Assembly: GCA_947627345.1 (NCBI GenBank)
Contig: CANQVS010000017.1
Coordinates: 1 to 45,496, forward strand
Direction: 5' to 3'
Length of the DNA stretch: 45,496 nt
Origin: an uncultured Clostridia bacterium
Lineage (GTDB): Bacteria > Bacillota > Clostridia > Oscillospirales > Acutalibacteraceae
The notes under the pieces are model-generated. The model was not told where the DNA came from. It was given only the letters and a program-made list of their open reading frames with translations, and did not search any database. Below, in pieces: positions 33,335 to 43,778 of the stretch. The position numbers and the translations under genes are program-made. Position 1 is the first letter of the stretch, and each line of letters starts with the position of its first letter.

Positions 33335-34355
33335 TTTCTTTTTTGCTTCGTTTGTGCAAAACTATACCGATAAAAATAAATACAACACCTGCGCCGAGCA
33401 TTATGGGAACAGGCCACCAAAGCTGTCCTGTTTGAGGAAGTTTTTTATCCACTTTCACACTGTCCTTTTCGCCCGGCTCCGGACTATTCGGGTTATTCAA
33501 CGCCTTATTTCCTGAAGTTTTTTTAGGCTTTGACGTAGTTTTTTCTGTTATCTTTTTAGGCGGGTCACCGATATATGTATTTGTTACGGTAAACGTCACT
33601 CCTTGCTGTTGTACGGCTACAACGTAATCCTTAACCGCGGTTTTTTCCGTAACAGTCCAATTATATGATGCGTCAAGATTATTCCATGTATAACGCCAAT
33701 TACTCTTTTCATTTAATACAACTTCGTCAAAAACGGCACCGTTCTTTAAAAGCTGTACTATTACCTGCGAAGGACGTTTACTGGGGTTTTTATCGTCATC
33801 CCAGATTTTAAGCACACGGCGTTCAACGGGTTCAGCAGAATTTCTTAGCTCATATTTAGGCTCTATTGAAACGTCATAAACAGGATTTCCCTGCGAGTCT
33901 TTAGCAGGTATTGATACTAATACAGGCTGAGGAATATACACATCATTTCCCTCCGTAAAAGTATCCCCTGCAACCAAGTACAAGCCTGTATTTAAATCGC
34001 TGAATCTTAAACCGCCGTGCTCGTTAGTTTTATCCTGCTTTAAAGGAGAGATATTATCTCTCAAAGCGTACGAATACAGAGTATTTGCAAGTATCATCAT
34101 ATTGTCGTCGTCTAAACTATCAGGTGATGAAACAGGGTATTTTGCAAAATCATCAGAATATTTATATTTTCCTGTCTCGGTCTGCACAGCAACATAATAA
34201 ATACTGAAATCCGCTCCGCTCAAAGATTTTTTCTCATTATGAAAATTAATACTTAACGAACCTTCTTGTGCGGAAAATGCCGTAACAGGCAAAAGAAATA
34301 CTATTGCAAAACACAGCACACAAGCGAGCAATTTTGGTAGCTTATATTTCTTCAT
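33327..34355 (-). CDS. Minor/basal pilin with Cna-B domain and LPQTG anchor
   Basis: A 342-residue exported surface protein. A signal peptide covers residues 1-30. An N-terminal SpaA-like domain follows (FSIYYVAVQTETG), then a Cna-B domain around 175-265 (RVLKIWDDDKNPSKRPSQV, with the WTVTEK E-box able to support an isopeptide bond). A Pro/Thr/Lys-rich wall-spanning linker precedes the sorting signal LPQTG at 306-310, a hydrophobic span and the basic tail HKRSKKENG. Start ATG 34355 has AAGGAG 8 bases upstream; the longer frame covers a hairpin region. Position and size suit the basal subunit of a sortase-assembled pilus. Confidence 0.9.
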   Translation of the reverse strand: MKKYKLPKLLACVLCFAIVFLLPVTAFSAQEGSLSINFHNEKKSLSGADFSIYYVAVQTETGKYKYSDDFAKYPVSSPDSLDDDNMMILANTLYSYALRDNISPLKQDKTNEHGGLRFSDLNTGLYLVAGDTFTEGNDVYIPQPVLVSIPAKDSQGNPVYDVSIEPKYELRNSAEPVERRVLKIWDDDKNPSKRPSQVIVQLLKNGAVFDEVVLNEKSNWRYTWNNLDASYNWTVTEKTAVKDYVVAVQQQGVTFTVTNTYIGDPPKKITEKTTSKPKKTSGNKALNNPNSPEPGEKDSVKVDKKLPQTGQLWWPVPIMLGAGVVFIFIGIVLHKRSKKENG

Positions 34356-34376
34356 ATTGGGTTCTCCTTCGCTCAC

Positions 34377-34410
34377 AAGAAAGCGATGCGTAAATCTTCC
34401 TCGCTTTCTT
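34377..34410 (-). other. Intercistronic hairpin before the minor pilin gene
   Basis: Perfect 9-bp arms AAGAAAGCG (34377-34385) and CGCTTTCTT (34402-34410), located between the class C sortase and the minor pilin, just upstream of the ribosome site. No T-run follows, so an RNA-processing or stability element is more likely than a terminator. Confidence 0.6.
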
Positions 34411-34515
34411 AAATACCCATCGCATTTTACATTCAGCACATTTTGCGAGGGGAACTAAACGATTTTATATGATAAATTTTTCTCAAATTATTATACGGAT
34501 TTTATTCGGTCATTT

Positions 34516-35334
34516 TTACTGTCTGTTTTTTCTACGACGAACAGCCAGTAATAATAAAATTGAAACAATAATTATTACCGCAATAGGAATAATTATATTT
34601 ATATTCAAAAGTTTCCATAAATTTTGTTCTATATCAGACCCGTCAGGTGTCTTAATTCGGTGACCTCTGACAAGCAGTCTGTGGGTGTTTACACCGTATG
34701 GCGTACAGGTCATCAAAGTACAGTAGTCCTTTCCTTTTTCAATTCTTAAAGATTTTAAATCGTCAGGTTCTACCGTCAATATCCTATCGACCTCATAAGT
34801 CAGCTTTTCATTTAACACACAAACGGCAAATGTATCTCCGTATTTAAGGCGGTCAATATTTGAAAAAAGTTTTGATGAGGGAAGCCCTCTGTGCCCTGAA
34901 AAAACAGTATGCGTACTTTTACCGCCGACAGGTAGCGATGAACCCTCTATATGGCCTATACCGCTTTGCAGTACGGCATCGCTTACCCCGTGATATACAG
35001 GGAGAAGAATATCAATTGATTTAATTTCAATATAACACATAACTCCCGTTCCTGTTATATCAAGCTGACTTTCATATTCTTTTTTTTCTTCATCAGTCAG
35101 AACAGACAGCATCGAAAACTTTTTTGCGAGTTCTTTATTATACTCTCTTGCAGAATTAAGAATTTGTTTATATGTATCAGAGTCAATGTCATCGACTTTA
35201 CTTTGATACTCTTCAATCGTCTTTCGATATCCGAGCGAATTAAAATAATCGCTGACGGTAGGATACAAAAGCAGGGAAAGTCCTGTAATAATTACAACTA
35301 TCAATATAACTGTTGACAATCGCCTTTTATTCAT
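34516..35334 (-). CDS. Class C sortase (pilin polymerase)
   Basis: A 272-residue class C sortase that joins pilin subunits covalently. The N-terminal span is 7-25, and the C-terminal span is about 243-265 with the basic tail RRRKNRQ, typical of class C. The triad is H148 (TVFSGHRGLP), C210 (LMTCTPYGVNTHRLLVRG) and R219. The helical linker between residues 40 and 90 includes the region where a lid would lie, but the usual DPF/DPW lid motif was not seen. The ATG has AAGGAG 9 bases upstream. It lies between the two pilin genes. Confidence 0.93.
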   Translation of the reverse strand: MNKRRLSTVILIVVIITGLSLLLYPTVSDYFNSLGYRKTIEEYQSKVDDIDSDTYKQILNSAREYNKELAKKFSMLSVLTDEEKKEYESQLDITGTGVMCYIEIKSIDILLPVYHGVSDAVLQSGIGHIEGSSLPVGGKSTHTVFSGHRGLPSSKLFSNIDRLKYGDTFAVCVLNEKLTYEVDRILTVEPDDLKSLRIEKGKDYCTLMTCTPYGVNTHRLLVRGHRIKTPDGSDIEQNLWKLLNINIIIPIAVIIIVSILLLLAVRRRKNRQ

Positions 35335-35412
35335 ACAGAGCTCTCCTTGCCGATGTACTCATAGAGAAAAGCTTTAACCCTTTCTTCCGAGTATAAAACT
35401 CACTTTATTTTT

Positions 35413-37140
35413 TTATTTCGCTTTCTTTTTTCTGCCTGTTGCAATAAGATATACACAAGCTCCCGCTAAAAGAACTCCGCCCAGTATGTAAATCGCAACT
35501 ACACCCATACCGCCTGTAAACGGTAAATTTGAAGCACGCTGGTTTACAAGAGTGATAGGAATAATACCTGTGTCTATTATTCCGTCGTTTGATATACTTA
35601 CGTTTGTACTATCTCCGTCAAGTACAGCTGAAAGTCCTTTTAATACTCCGTTTTCATCTATATTTGCTGTAATTGTAAATGTAACAGATTTCATTGTGTT
35701 GTAGCCTGTCGGAGTTTTGCTCTCGGTTAATGTATATGTTCCTGCCTCGATACCCTCAACATTGATTTTACCATCTGCGTCAGTTGCAAGACTTGTAGCC
35801 TGTTCCGAGGTCTCAACCCAGCCCTGAAGCTTTCTGTTCTCTCCGGCTTTTGATGCCTCTTTAAACTGAGCGTAATAGGTCTTTTCGCCCTCTGTTTTTG
35901 AGAGTATAAATTCTGCTCCCTGCAAAGGCTTATTTGTATCTGATGCAAGCTTTGTAAGCGCAAGACCAAACTCATATACATAGACTATTTTTTCTGTAGT
36001 CTGTCCTTTACTGCTGTTATTCGGATTGTTTGAATATTCGAGATAAACCTTATTTGGGTTTCCCAAAACGCCTGGAACAGCATTTTCATTTACTACAGCA
36101 GTATAATTAATGATAATGTTTGACGAAGAATCAACGGTAACTTTTTCTCCGCTTGTATCAACCAGATTATGAAGATCGCTAAATTCTACACCTAATTCTG
36201 TTTCTCCGCTTTCCTTTTTAGTAACGGTTACTTTGTATTGCTCTGAGGGAAGCTCTGTTTCAGTTTCACCGTTCTTTACAGTCGCTTTAAGAGATGTTTT
36301 TGTTTCATCTTTGTCGGGATTATACACGAGAGTGAGTCCCTTGCTGACTGTATCTGTAAACTTATATGAATAAGTCTTGTAGCTGTCAAAGTTCTTGGGA
36401 AGCAATCCTGTAAGTCTAAAATTAACTGTATCGTTTATGTTAAAGGTATTACCCTTAACAGCTTTCGAATCAACAACAATATCCTTTGTTACATCGGGGA
36501 TATCCGCTTTAATATTTATACTTTGATTTCCGAGTACATCAAGAATAAAGCTTGATATAACCTTATTAGCATCTCCTGTACCCTGACCGTCGCTTCCAAC
36601 GCCCGGGATTTTTTCTTCATTTTCTACAACAAGATAGTATCCCGCGTCGCTTACGTTTATAACAGAGTTTTTATCGGTATTAAGCTTTGAATTTACTCCC
36701 GCATCACTTTTTAAATTGGAGGATACAATCTTAGCGAATGCCTGGAGGAAAAATGAGTCATCCTTGTTCTTTACAAGAACATCGGAAACCTCTACTGCCT
36801 GATCGTTGTCGTTTATATCTCTAACGCCTTCAAATTGCGCTTTGAGAGTTGCGTCATTTTTTAAGGCGCTGACAAGATCAGCCGATTTTACGCCGTTACC
36901 CCAGCTTATATCGGCAAGCTGACGGTTATTAGGCTCATTAGCGTTTAACACACCTTTAAAGACTTGATACGCAGTAAACTGACCTTCTACCATTTCAGGT
37001 AAGTTTTCTTTGTTGTTAATTGTGATAGAGTAGTCGGTACTGCCCTCTGCCGCTAATGCCGGTACAGCAACTGAAAGTGCCAGCATAAAAACCAACATAA
37101 GCGAAATTAACTGCTTAGTGAAAAGAATTTTCTTTTTCAT
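35413..37140 (-). CDS. Major pilin (isopeptide-forming, LPFTG anchor)
   Basis: A 575-residue exported pilin. The signal peptide is 1-30, followed by an N-terminal domain to about 205, a middle fimbrial-type D2 domain (TKDIVVDSKAVKGNTFNIND to about 395) and a C-terminal SpaA/Cna-B domain (LALTKLASDTNKPLQGAEF) with the E-box YTLTESKTPTGY. The sorting signal LPFTG is at 539-543, followed by a span and basic tail. No canonical YPKN pilin motif was found; the polymerising Lys is probably one of those near VTKDIVVDSK. Length and position before the class C sortase identify it as the shaft subunit. AAAGGAG precedes the ATG. Confidence 0.92.
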   Translation of the reverse strand: MKKKILFTKQLISLMLVFMLALSVAVPALAAEGSTDYSITINNKENLPEMVEGQFTAYQVFKGVLNANEPNNRQLADISWGNGVKSADLVSALKNDATLKAQFEGVRDINDNDQAVEVSDVLVKNKDDSFFLQAFAKIVSSNLKSDAGVNSKLNTDKNSVINVSDAGYYLVVENEEKIPGVGSDGQGTGDANKVISSFILDVLGNQSINIKADIPDVTKDIVVDSKAVKGNTFNINDTVNFRLTGLLPKNFDSYKTYSYKFTDTVSKGLTLVYNPDKDETKTSLKATVKNGETETELPSEQYKVTVTKKESGETELGVEFSDLHNLVDTSGEKVTVDSSSNIIINYTAVVNENAVPGVLGNPNKVYLEYSNNPNNSSKGQTTEKIVYVYEFGLALTKLASDTNKPLQGAEFILSKTEGEKTYYAQFKEASKAGENRKLQGWVETSEQATSLATDADGKINVEGIEAGTYTLTESKTPTGYNTMKSVTFTITANIDENGVLKGLSAVLDGDSTNVSISNDGIIDTGIIPITLVNQRASNLPFTGGMGVVAIYILGGVLLAGACVYLIATGRKKKAK

Positions 37141-37190
37141 TTTCCATTATCTCCTTTTTTCAAAACTAATAAATATCATAGAAAACGTAT

Positions 37191-40100
37191 TTAATTACGT
37201 TTCTTTCTAAACTTATAATAGATTACCGGTAACGACATCAGAAGTACAAGAACACCCGATATAATGAATATCAAAGTTCCTATACCGCCCATCTCGGGTA
37301 ATACGGGAGCAGGGGAATTTACAAAAGATGCGCTCATTGTCTTATCCGCCTTAATAGAGTCCTCTGTTCCCTGCTTGCTTTTAAGGTTATAGCCGTTTCG
37401 ACCGACTTCGGTTACGGTGTACTTTGTTCCCGCTTGAATACCGTTAATGGTAATTTTCTGTCCGTGCATAAGCTTAAATGTACTGCTGTAAACTCCGTCT
37501 TTTTCTGTAAATTCAAGAGTTCCGTCAGCAGGAGCCTGTACGCCGTCAATTGTACTGCTGCCTTTATAGGAATACTTTTTATCAAGCTTTATGCCGTCCG
37601 GGTGTGTAAATTCAACCTTAAAAGTAAATTCGGTTTTATCTGAACCGCTGATACCAACAACTGTTTTATCTACGGAAAGGTTGCCTAAACCTTCAAGCGG
37701 ATTTTCAACAATCTCCGTGTACTGTTCGGGGTCGTTTGAAACCTTTACGCTCGCCTGATTTTCCACTAACTTTGAAACAGCGGCGGTTGAGTTTGTCTTT
37801 ACTGTTAATGTTACTACCCCTTCTTTTCCCGCGGGTTGGTTTTCAAGCGTCCAAACAACGGTATGATTTTTGGAATCATATTTGCCGTCGTCGCTCGCAT
37901 TTACAAAATCAACTCCCGTATCAAGAGGGTCGGTTATAACTACGGTTGCACTATCTGATTTGTAGTTTTTCCAGGTAATATTATAGGTTATCTCCTCGCC
38001 AACATCTACGAGCTTGCCGTCGCCCGGAGTTACTTCGGTTTTATGAGGCTCCCAGGTCGGGTTTTCCACAATATTAGTTTTTACTTCGGGATTATGACCA
38101 ACCTGTACGGTAGCCTGATTTTCAACCTTGCTTTGTACTACCGCGTTCTCATTAACCTTTGCTTTAAACGATACCCAGCCCTCGGAACCTGAAGGTTTAT
38201 CTTTAAGTTCCCAGATTACCGTACGGCTGTAATTATCATAGAATCCACCAAAGTTTGCGCTTTTATCTACATAATTAAGTCCCTTATCCAACGGGTCCTT
38301 AATTACTACCGTTGCAGCACCGCTTTCATTGTTTTTCCAATGAACACGATAGGTTATTATATCATTTAATTTTACAGCTTTTTTATCACCCGGGTCAACT
38401 TCTTCTTTTTCTTCGTGAGGAACGGGATTTTCAACTATATTAGTATCCTGCCACGGGTCGTTTGCAACCTTTACGCTTGCCTGATTTAAAACTTTTTCGT
38501 CATCTTTGAGAGCGTCGTTGTTAACCGTAACCTTAAATGTTACCTTACCCTCGCTGTCCGAGGCCCTGTTTTTAAGCTCCCATATGATTGTGTGTGAAGA
38601 TTTATCGTAAGAAGCCGTGCACCCCTCTTTGAGAGAAGCGATTTTTGCTTCATCGGTAATTCTGTTTCCGCTTTCATCAAGGAAAATAAAATCTGCCGTA
38701 TTATCAATATAATCAACGCCCGGGTCAAGTCGGTCCATTACTTCAACATCTGCGGTTTTATCCCTGTAATTTTTCCAGGAAACTTCATATGTAATTGTAT
38801 CGCCGACCTGAACAATTTTTTTATCACCGGGGTCAACCTCTGTTTTCTCGGGAGACCAAATCGGGTTAACTATGGTATTAGTTACCCATTCGTTATCCCC
38901 CACAGCCACAACGGCACGGTTAAACACCTTATTGTCTTCGCCGTCTCCTAAAGTGTCTGGTGTATCATCGTAACTATCGTTATTATACTTCCACTCTTTA
39001 ACGGCTTTCTCATTTACAACAACCTTAAATTTAATTTTACCCGTATCTCCCGAAGCGCGATTATTAAGTTTCCACAGGAGGGAGTGTGACTTTGCGTCAT
39101 AATTTACTGTACAATTTGATAAGCTTGAAGTTTCAACTTCTTTTCCGCTTTCATCAATATAAACGTATTTTGCGCTGTTATCAACATAGTCAACGCCGGG
39201 GTCAAGTTTATCTTTAATAACAACATCTGCGGGTTTTAATTCGCTGTTTTTCCACGAGATTTCATATTCAATTTCACTGCCGAGTTTAACCGGCAAATCC
39301 GCACCGGGACTTGTTTCCTCTTTAAGGTTATTGGGAGCGGAATTTTCAAAATGTACAGCTTCCTCAACTATCGCAGTATCACCTAAAACAAGATAGCTGT
39401 TATTTTTCGTATCTTTTATAAATCCTGTACCTTTCGGGTCAGCAGGGTCACCATTATTCTCGCTCTTTTTGTTGTATGTATAGCTTGAACTTTGAGTCAG
39501 AACGTGCTTTACTCTTGTAAAATCGTATCCCTGCTCCAGTTCCTCGCCTGAAAGATTTTCCTGTACGGTATACCCTGTATTTAACTTTAGCCCGTTAAAT
39601 AGAATACCTTCGCCGTCTTTAAGCTTAAAGGATGCCTTATTATTGCTGTCAAAGTTAAGAGTTTCAGTCAGATAATTTGTGATGATGTTGTAGTCAGACT
39701 TTACACCGCTTGCGCTTCCGAAACCTGACGGGTATAAAGTTGCAACCGCAAAATTATCAACTTTTTCATAACCGCTGATTATATCACTGTATTCAGGCAC
39801 GCTCCAATCTGTATTGTCTGCCTCGCTTTTTGGGATAAGATAAACATCCTTAACGTAGAAAACGGTGTTTCCACTGCCGTCATCACTATTTCCTGCTCTT
39901 TCGGGAAAATCTTCACCTGTCTCCTTTGAGGTTTCGGGAGAGATATACAAACGGAATGTATACTGGTCGCCTATTTCTTTGGCGTTACTTCCTATATAAA
40001 CATAATACTTACCGTCTTCATCCTGCTCACATCTGTCATTTACAGTCACTAAATTATGACTTGACGACTGTAAAAGCCCCTTATTGTCAGTAAGAATATC

Positions 40101-43100
40101 AATAGTTGAAATACGCCGCTGCCAATCTCCTGTAGTCGAGTTTCGTCCTATACGGATTACGTTATGACTTCCCGTAATACCTTTAACATAAGCTTCAAAA
40201 TTAAATTCTTCATCAGGGCTTAAACTGCTGTCAAACATAGATTTCTGGACTTCTTTGGTAACAAGGAGCATAGTATTCGCAACAGCTAATCTGCCGTTAT
40301 TTCCGAGATAACTGTTGATAATTATTCCGTCGCCTACCGTAGAATTACTGCTGACCGTAGGAAGATAATAATTACTCGACGTACCCGTGGCATTAGATTT
40401 TTTTGCATTTACACTACGCTCAAGGTTACCCATACGAAGGCCGCCCGGAGCCGCTGACAAAATCCATCTGCCTTTTTCCATAAGCTCATTATGCCTTTGT
40501 TTATTAAGCTCATTTTCTATGGGATTGCCGTTTTCATCGAAAGTATATCCGATATAATCTCTGCCTCGGCTTTTATCTCCTGTTGTAGCAGATGAGCGAT
40601 ACGGATAAACGTCCGAATAAATTTCGTTTACATCGTGCCAGCAAAGCATATCTTTACTACTGATTAAATCAGATGAAATCTCTTCACCGAATTCTCCGCC
40701 CCTGCGCGTAATGACACGTCTTACAAACTCACCCTTTCCGTCACTTGTCGGCATATAATATTCACTAATCATAAAGTAATAGTCTTTCGAGTTGAGTTGT
40801 ATTGCGGATGAATCGCCTGCATTAATATTTTCAAGGGCGTCCTTGCTTAAAAATACAGCGTTTCCGGCTTTAACCTTTCCTTCGGCAAGAGCTTGCCTTA
40901 CGGCGTTTTCATCTTTAAATTCACCGCCGTAAATTTCTCCGTCCCAAGTAACTCCTTCGGACCAATTTCCCTCTCCGTCTCCGTTATTCAAATCAATTCT
41001 CTTTATTGAGCCGTCCGCCTGCACCTCATATGCGTGCGCGTAAAGCGGTAAAGCTTTTTGGAATACATAGTAACGGTTGTTTCTTCCCGGAGAGAATGTA
41101 ATTACAGGGTCTCCCCTTGTTTGGTCACTCAAGGCACTGTATCCGTCATAGTTTGTCGCGCTGTAGTAGTTTGAGTAGAAATATAAACTACCGTCTTTTG
41201 CGGTATTTTTATCAAGATATTCCTGGCTTATTTTTGTTAAATCTACATCGTCGCCTTTTTCGTTCATTATATAATCCGAAAGACCTACCGTGTAGAATAC
41301 ACGCAACGGAGTTGTCTGCATTTTATTATCAAGATTTGTTTCGTATGACTCTACATCTCCGTCGCTGTTCAAGGTTACGGTTGCCTTCTGAAGCGGTAAA
41401 GCATTTGCGGGAATATTTATATAAAGCGCCTGGTCAAATTCACTATCTATAACAAGCTCGCTGTCGTCTATATAATTTTGAGTATCCTCGGTCCATACAA
41501 TTATATCGTCAAGAATGTAGGTTTCCTCAGAATCCTCACCGTAGCAAGGATTATAACGAGGTTTTTTTCTTTCTTTTTCGTCTAAATTAAAACGGTAAAG
41601 TGTGTAAACCGTATTAAGCTGTTTTTCACTTATTTCTTCGTTTCCAATAAGCGTCGGCACATACATCTTAGCCATTTCATCGCTTAAATAATAAGTATCT
41701 CCTTTATCAAAGCTTCCTGCTCCCTGGTCTGTTCCAAGGTAAGCTCCCCTTGAATTATACCAGCCCATCCTAAAAGTGCCTCCGGCCGGAGTATGAGCCT
41801 CGATAAAGCTGTGGTCATACACACTGCTCTTTACAACTCCATACAGTTCACCGAAAAGCGAAATATTCTTTACGTCCTTTACTTCCATATACTTTCCGAT
41901 AGGGTCCATATATGTAAGCGAGTTATTTACACCTGCGTCGTTTGTTCCGCCTACAGGTATAAACGGAGGATTGGTAATGGTATCCATAATCTGGTCAAAC
42001 ACACTTTGGATAGAATGTGTAGCATCCTCGGAGGCGGAAGCATAATAAGCCAAATTTGCATAGTTAACATCAATATCTCTCTCCGAAATATGATACGGGT
42101 TATTAGAACTATTAAGGTGAGGTATTTTTACATCTAAAGTCTTTTCACCTGCAATCCAGAAATTAGAATGCGAAGGAGAACCTGTATAGTTTTTAATAAC
42201 TTCTTTAGCCCCTACTTTTCCGTTAGGGCTGACAGCCTTGGAAAGATTTGTTCCTGATGTGAGGGATCTATAACAATTAATACGCTGAAGAACAGAGCCG
42301 TCACTTTTACCTTTCCATTCAGACCAAGCAGTGATGGCGTCAGCAATTGAGAGAACTGTTCTGGAGCCTACGCTGTCCTTTTCATAAAATGTTCCATCAT
42401 CGTCATTTTTAATATATTTTGATAACCATTCGTTATTAAAGCAGACGTTCGGATTCATCATAGGGCCATTGCTGGTTATACCGCCGTTTGCGGATGAAGG
42501 TCCAAAATCTGAACCTGTCGGGTCAGGCATATCTACGGAAATCGTGTAAACACTACAGTCCTGATTATAAGCATTACTGACCGCTTTCTTCATATATCCA
42601 GCAGTCATAAGAGTCGTAAGTAAAAGATATGACTCCGAACTCTGGTAAGTTTCCGCTAACTCCTCTAACTTTTTCTTTCCCTCAGCAGTTGGAAAATTTT
42701 TGTTGTTGGGGTCTGGTAGTCCGCCAATCATATTATAAAGATAGTTTTTGTCATTAGGAATAATTTCAACAAACTGGTTCCAACTGTAAGCCAGGCTTCC
42801 GCTTGAATTTATATAGTCGCCGACAAATGAACTGTTTAAATCGCTGAAATTATTTAAAAAACCAAGCGCCTCAAGAGAATTATCTGTTAATTTAGGATTA
42901 GACCAATCTCCCACAAGGGCGTCTGTCGCCTGACCGTCAGTAAGAACAACTAAGGACGGCATACGTTCAACAGTAACATTACCGAGTACGGCTTTTTTAT
43001 TATCAGCGTTAAGAAGTTCTTTCATTCCTTGATATATACCGGCCTGAATATTTGTTGTACCGTTTTTGTAGTTTGTAGTTCCCGATTTGCCAAATATAAT

Positions 43101-43778
43101 ATCATTATCTACTTTAACATATCCGCCGCTTTTATCATCTACCCACTCAGCCGTGAGATACGGTTTATGTCCTTCTCCGTCTTGATAAGCATAACGCCCC
43201 ATAGGAATGATAGTCTTTGCGGTATCAGTTCCGCTTTCACCGCCATCTCCAAATAAAACGACAGATATTTCGTTATATGTATTCGCCTCCATAAAAGCGT
43301 CAATGGCACTGTTAACGGCTTCAACTGTTTTATAAATTCTTGTCTTTTTAAAATCGGTTTTATTATTGGTATACATAGAACCTGAGTTATCAATTACAAT
43401 AACAAGATTCGTTGGTATCTGTCCCGCATATTGCTGAGTAGAACCCATTACTGAAAAGGCATGGAGAAAATCTTCGTTAAATTCTACTTTTCCCTTAACC
43501 CCGTCTGTATCAACATCCAAATTTAAAGAACCGTTTAACTGCTCATAGCTGAAAACAGACTTATCAGACCAAATACGGCCCGCATATCGCGTACCGTTTT
43601 TGTCGTCAAGCATTTGATATGAGTCCATCGTTTCGGGGTCAGATACTCTTGAAACTTCAGGCGTTCTGCCTTTTGCAGGTGTTGCCGCCTTTACAAAAAC
43701 ACTTCCGCCTACTATGCTTAAAAACAACATAAGGCATAACATCAATGAAAGCAATCGATTCCATTTTGTCATTTTCAT
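37191..43778 (-). CDS. Giant pilus tip adhesin with vWA domain and LPEMG anchor
   Basis: A 2195-residue exported surface protein, first gene of the pilus operon. The signal peptide is 1-32. A von Willebrand A domain starts near 120 with the MIDAS motif D130-NSGS (metal-dependent ligand binding). A long central region follows, then DUF7601-like segments. Four DUF11-type repeats (about 1490-2030) share PGD...G..ITY..SWKN, LDPGVDY and IVENP blocks. A last Cna-B-like domain precedes the sorting signal LPEMG at 2160-2164, where Met replaces the usual Thr, then a membrane span and basic tail. The start is ATG 43778, 8 bases after AAAGGG; an upstream TTG at 43805 would include that site. It resembles tip adhesins such as RrgA-type proteins only in architecture. 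Confidence 0.92.
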   Translation of the reverse strand: MKMTKWNRLLSLMLCLMLFLSIVGGSVFVKAATPAKGRTPEVSRVSDPETMDSYQMLDDKNGTRYAGRIWSDKSVFSYEQLNGSLNLDVDTDGVKGKVEFNEDFLHAFSVMGSTQQYAGQIPTNLVIVIDNSGSMYTNNKTDFKKTRIYKTVEAVNSAIDAFMEANTYNEISVVLFGDGGESGTDTAKTIIPMGRYAYQDGEGHKPYLTAEWVDDKSGGYVKVDNDIIFGKSGTTNYKNGTTNIQAGIYQGMKELLNADNKKAVLGNVTVERMPSLVVLTDGQATDALVGDWSNPKLTDNSLEALGFLNNFSDLNSSFVGDYINSSGSLAYSWNQFVEIIPNDKNYLYNMIGGLPDPNNKNFPTAEGKKKLEELAETYQSSESYLLLTTLMTAGYMKKAVSNAYNQDCSVYTISVDMPDPTGSDFGPSSANGGITSNGPMMNPNVCFNNEWLSKYIKNDDDGTFYEKDSVGSRTVLSIADAITAWSEWKGKSDGSVLQRINCYRSLTSGTNLSKAVSPNGKVGAKEVIKNYTGSPSHSNFWIAGEKTLDVKIPHLNSSNNPYHISERDIDVNYANLAYYASASEDATHSIQSVFDQIMDTITNPPFIPVGGTNDAGVNNSLTYMDPIGKYMEVKDVKNISLFGELYGVVKSSVYDHSFIEAHTPAGGTFRMGWYNSRGAYLGTDQGAGSFDKGDTYYLSDEMAKMYVPTLIGNEEISEKQLNTVYTLYRFNLDEKERKKPRYNPCYGEDSEETYILDDIIVWTEDTQNYIDDSELVIDSEFDQALYINIPANALPLQKATVTLNSDGDVESYETNLDNKMQTTPLRVFYTVGLSDYIMNEKGDDVDLTKISQEYLDKNTAKDGSLYFYSNYYSATNYDGYSALSDQTRGDPVITFSPGRNNRYYVFQKALPLYAHAYEVQADGSIKRIDLNNGDGEGNWSEGVTWDGEIYGGEFKDENAVRQALAEGKVKAGNAVFLSKDALENINAGDSSAIQLNSKDYYFMISEYYMPTSDGKGEFVRRVITRRGGEFGEEISSDLISSKDMLCWHDVNEIYSDVYPYRSSATTGDKSRGRDYIGYTFDENGNPIENELNKQRHNELMEKGRWILSAAPGGLRMGNLERSVNAKKSNATGTSSNYYLPTVSSNSTVGDGIIINSYLGNNGRLAVANTMLLVTKEVQKSMFDSSLSPDEEFNFEAYVKGITGSHNVIRIGRNSTTGDWQRRISTIDILTDNKGLLQSSSHNLVTVNDRCEQDEDGKYYVYIGSNAKEIGDQYTFRLYISPETSKETGEDFPERAGNSDDGSGNTVFYVKDVYLIPKSEADNTDWSVPEYSDIISGYEKVDNFAVATLYPSGFGSASGVKSDYNIITNYLTETLNFDSNNKASFKLKDGEGILFNGLKLNTGYTVQENLSGEELEQGYDFTRVKHVLTQSSSYTYNKKSENNGDPADPKGTGFIKDTKNNSYLVLGDTAIVEEAVHFENSAPNNLKEETSPGADLPVKLGSEIEYEISWKNSELKPADVVIKDKLDPGVDYVDNSAKYVYIDESGKEVETSSLSNCTVNYDAKSHSLLWKLNNRASGDTGKIKFKVVVNEKAVKEWKYNNDSYDDTPDTLGDGEDNKVFNRAVVAVGDNEWVTNTIVNPIWSPEKTEVDPGDKKIVQVGDTITYEVSWKNYRDKTADVEVMDRLDPGVDYIDNTADFIFLDESGNRITDEAKIASLKEGCTASYDKSSHTIIWELKNRASDSEGKVTFKVTVNNDALKDDEKVLNQASVKVANDPWQDTNIVENPVPHEEKEEVDPGDKKAVKLNDIITYRVHWKNNESGAATVVIKDPLDKGLNYVDKSANFGGFYDNYSRTVIWELKDKPSGSEGWVSFKAKVNENAVVQSKVENQATVQVGHNPEVKTNIVENPTWEPHKTEVTPGDGKLVDVGEEITYNITWKNYKSDSATVVITDPLDTGVDFVNASDDGKYDSKNHTVVWTLENQPAGKEGVVTLTVKTNSTAAVSKLVENQASVKVSNDPEQYTEIVENPLEGLGNLSVDKTVVGISGSDKTEFTFKVEFTHPDGIKLDKKYSYKGSSTIDGVQAPADGTLEFTEKDGVYSSTFKLMHGQKITINGIQAGTKYTVTEVGRNGYNLKSKQGTEDSIKADKTMSASFVNSPAPVLPEMGGIGTLIFIISGVLVLLMSLPVIYYKFRKKRN

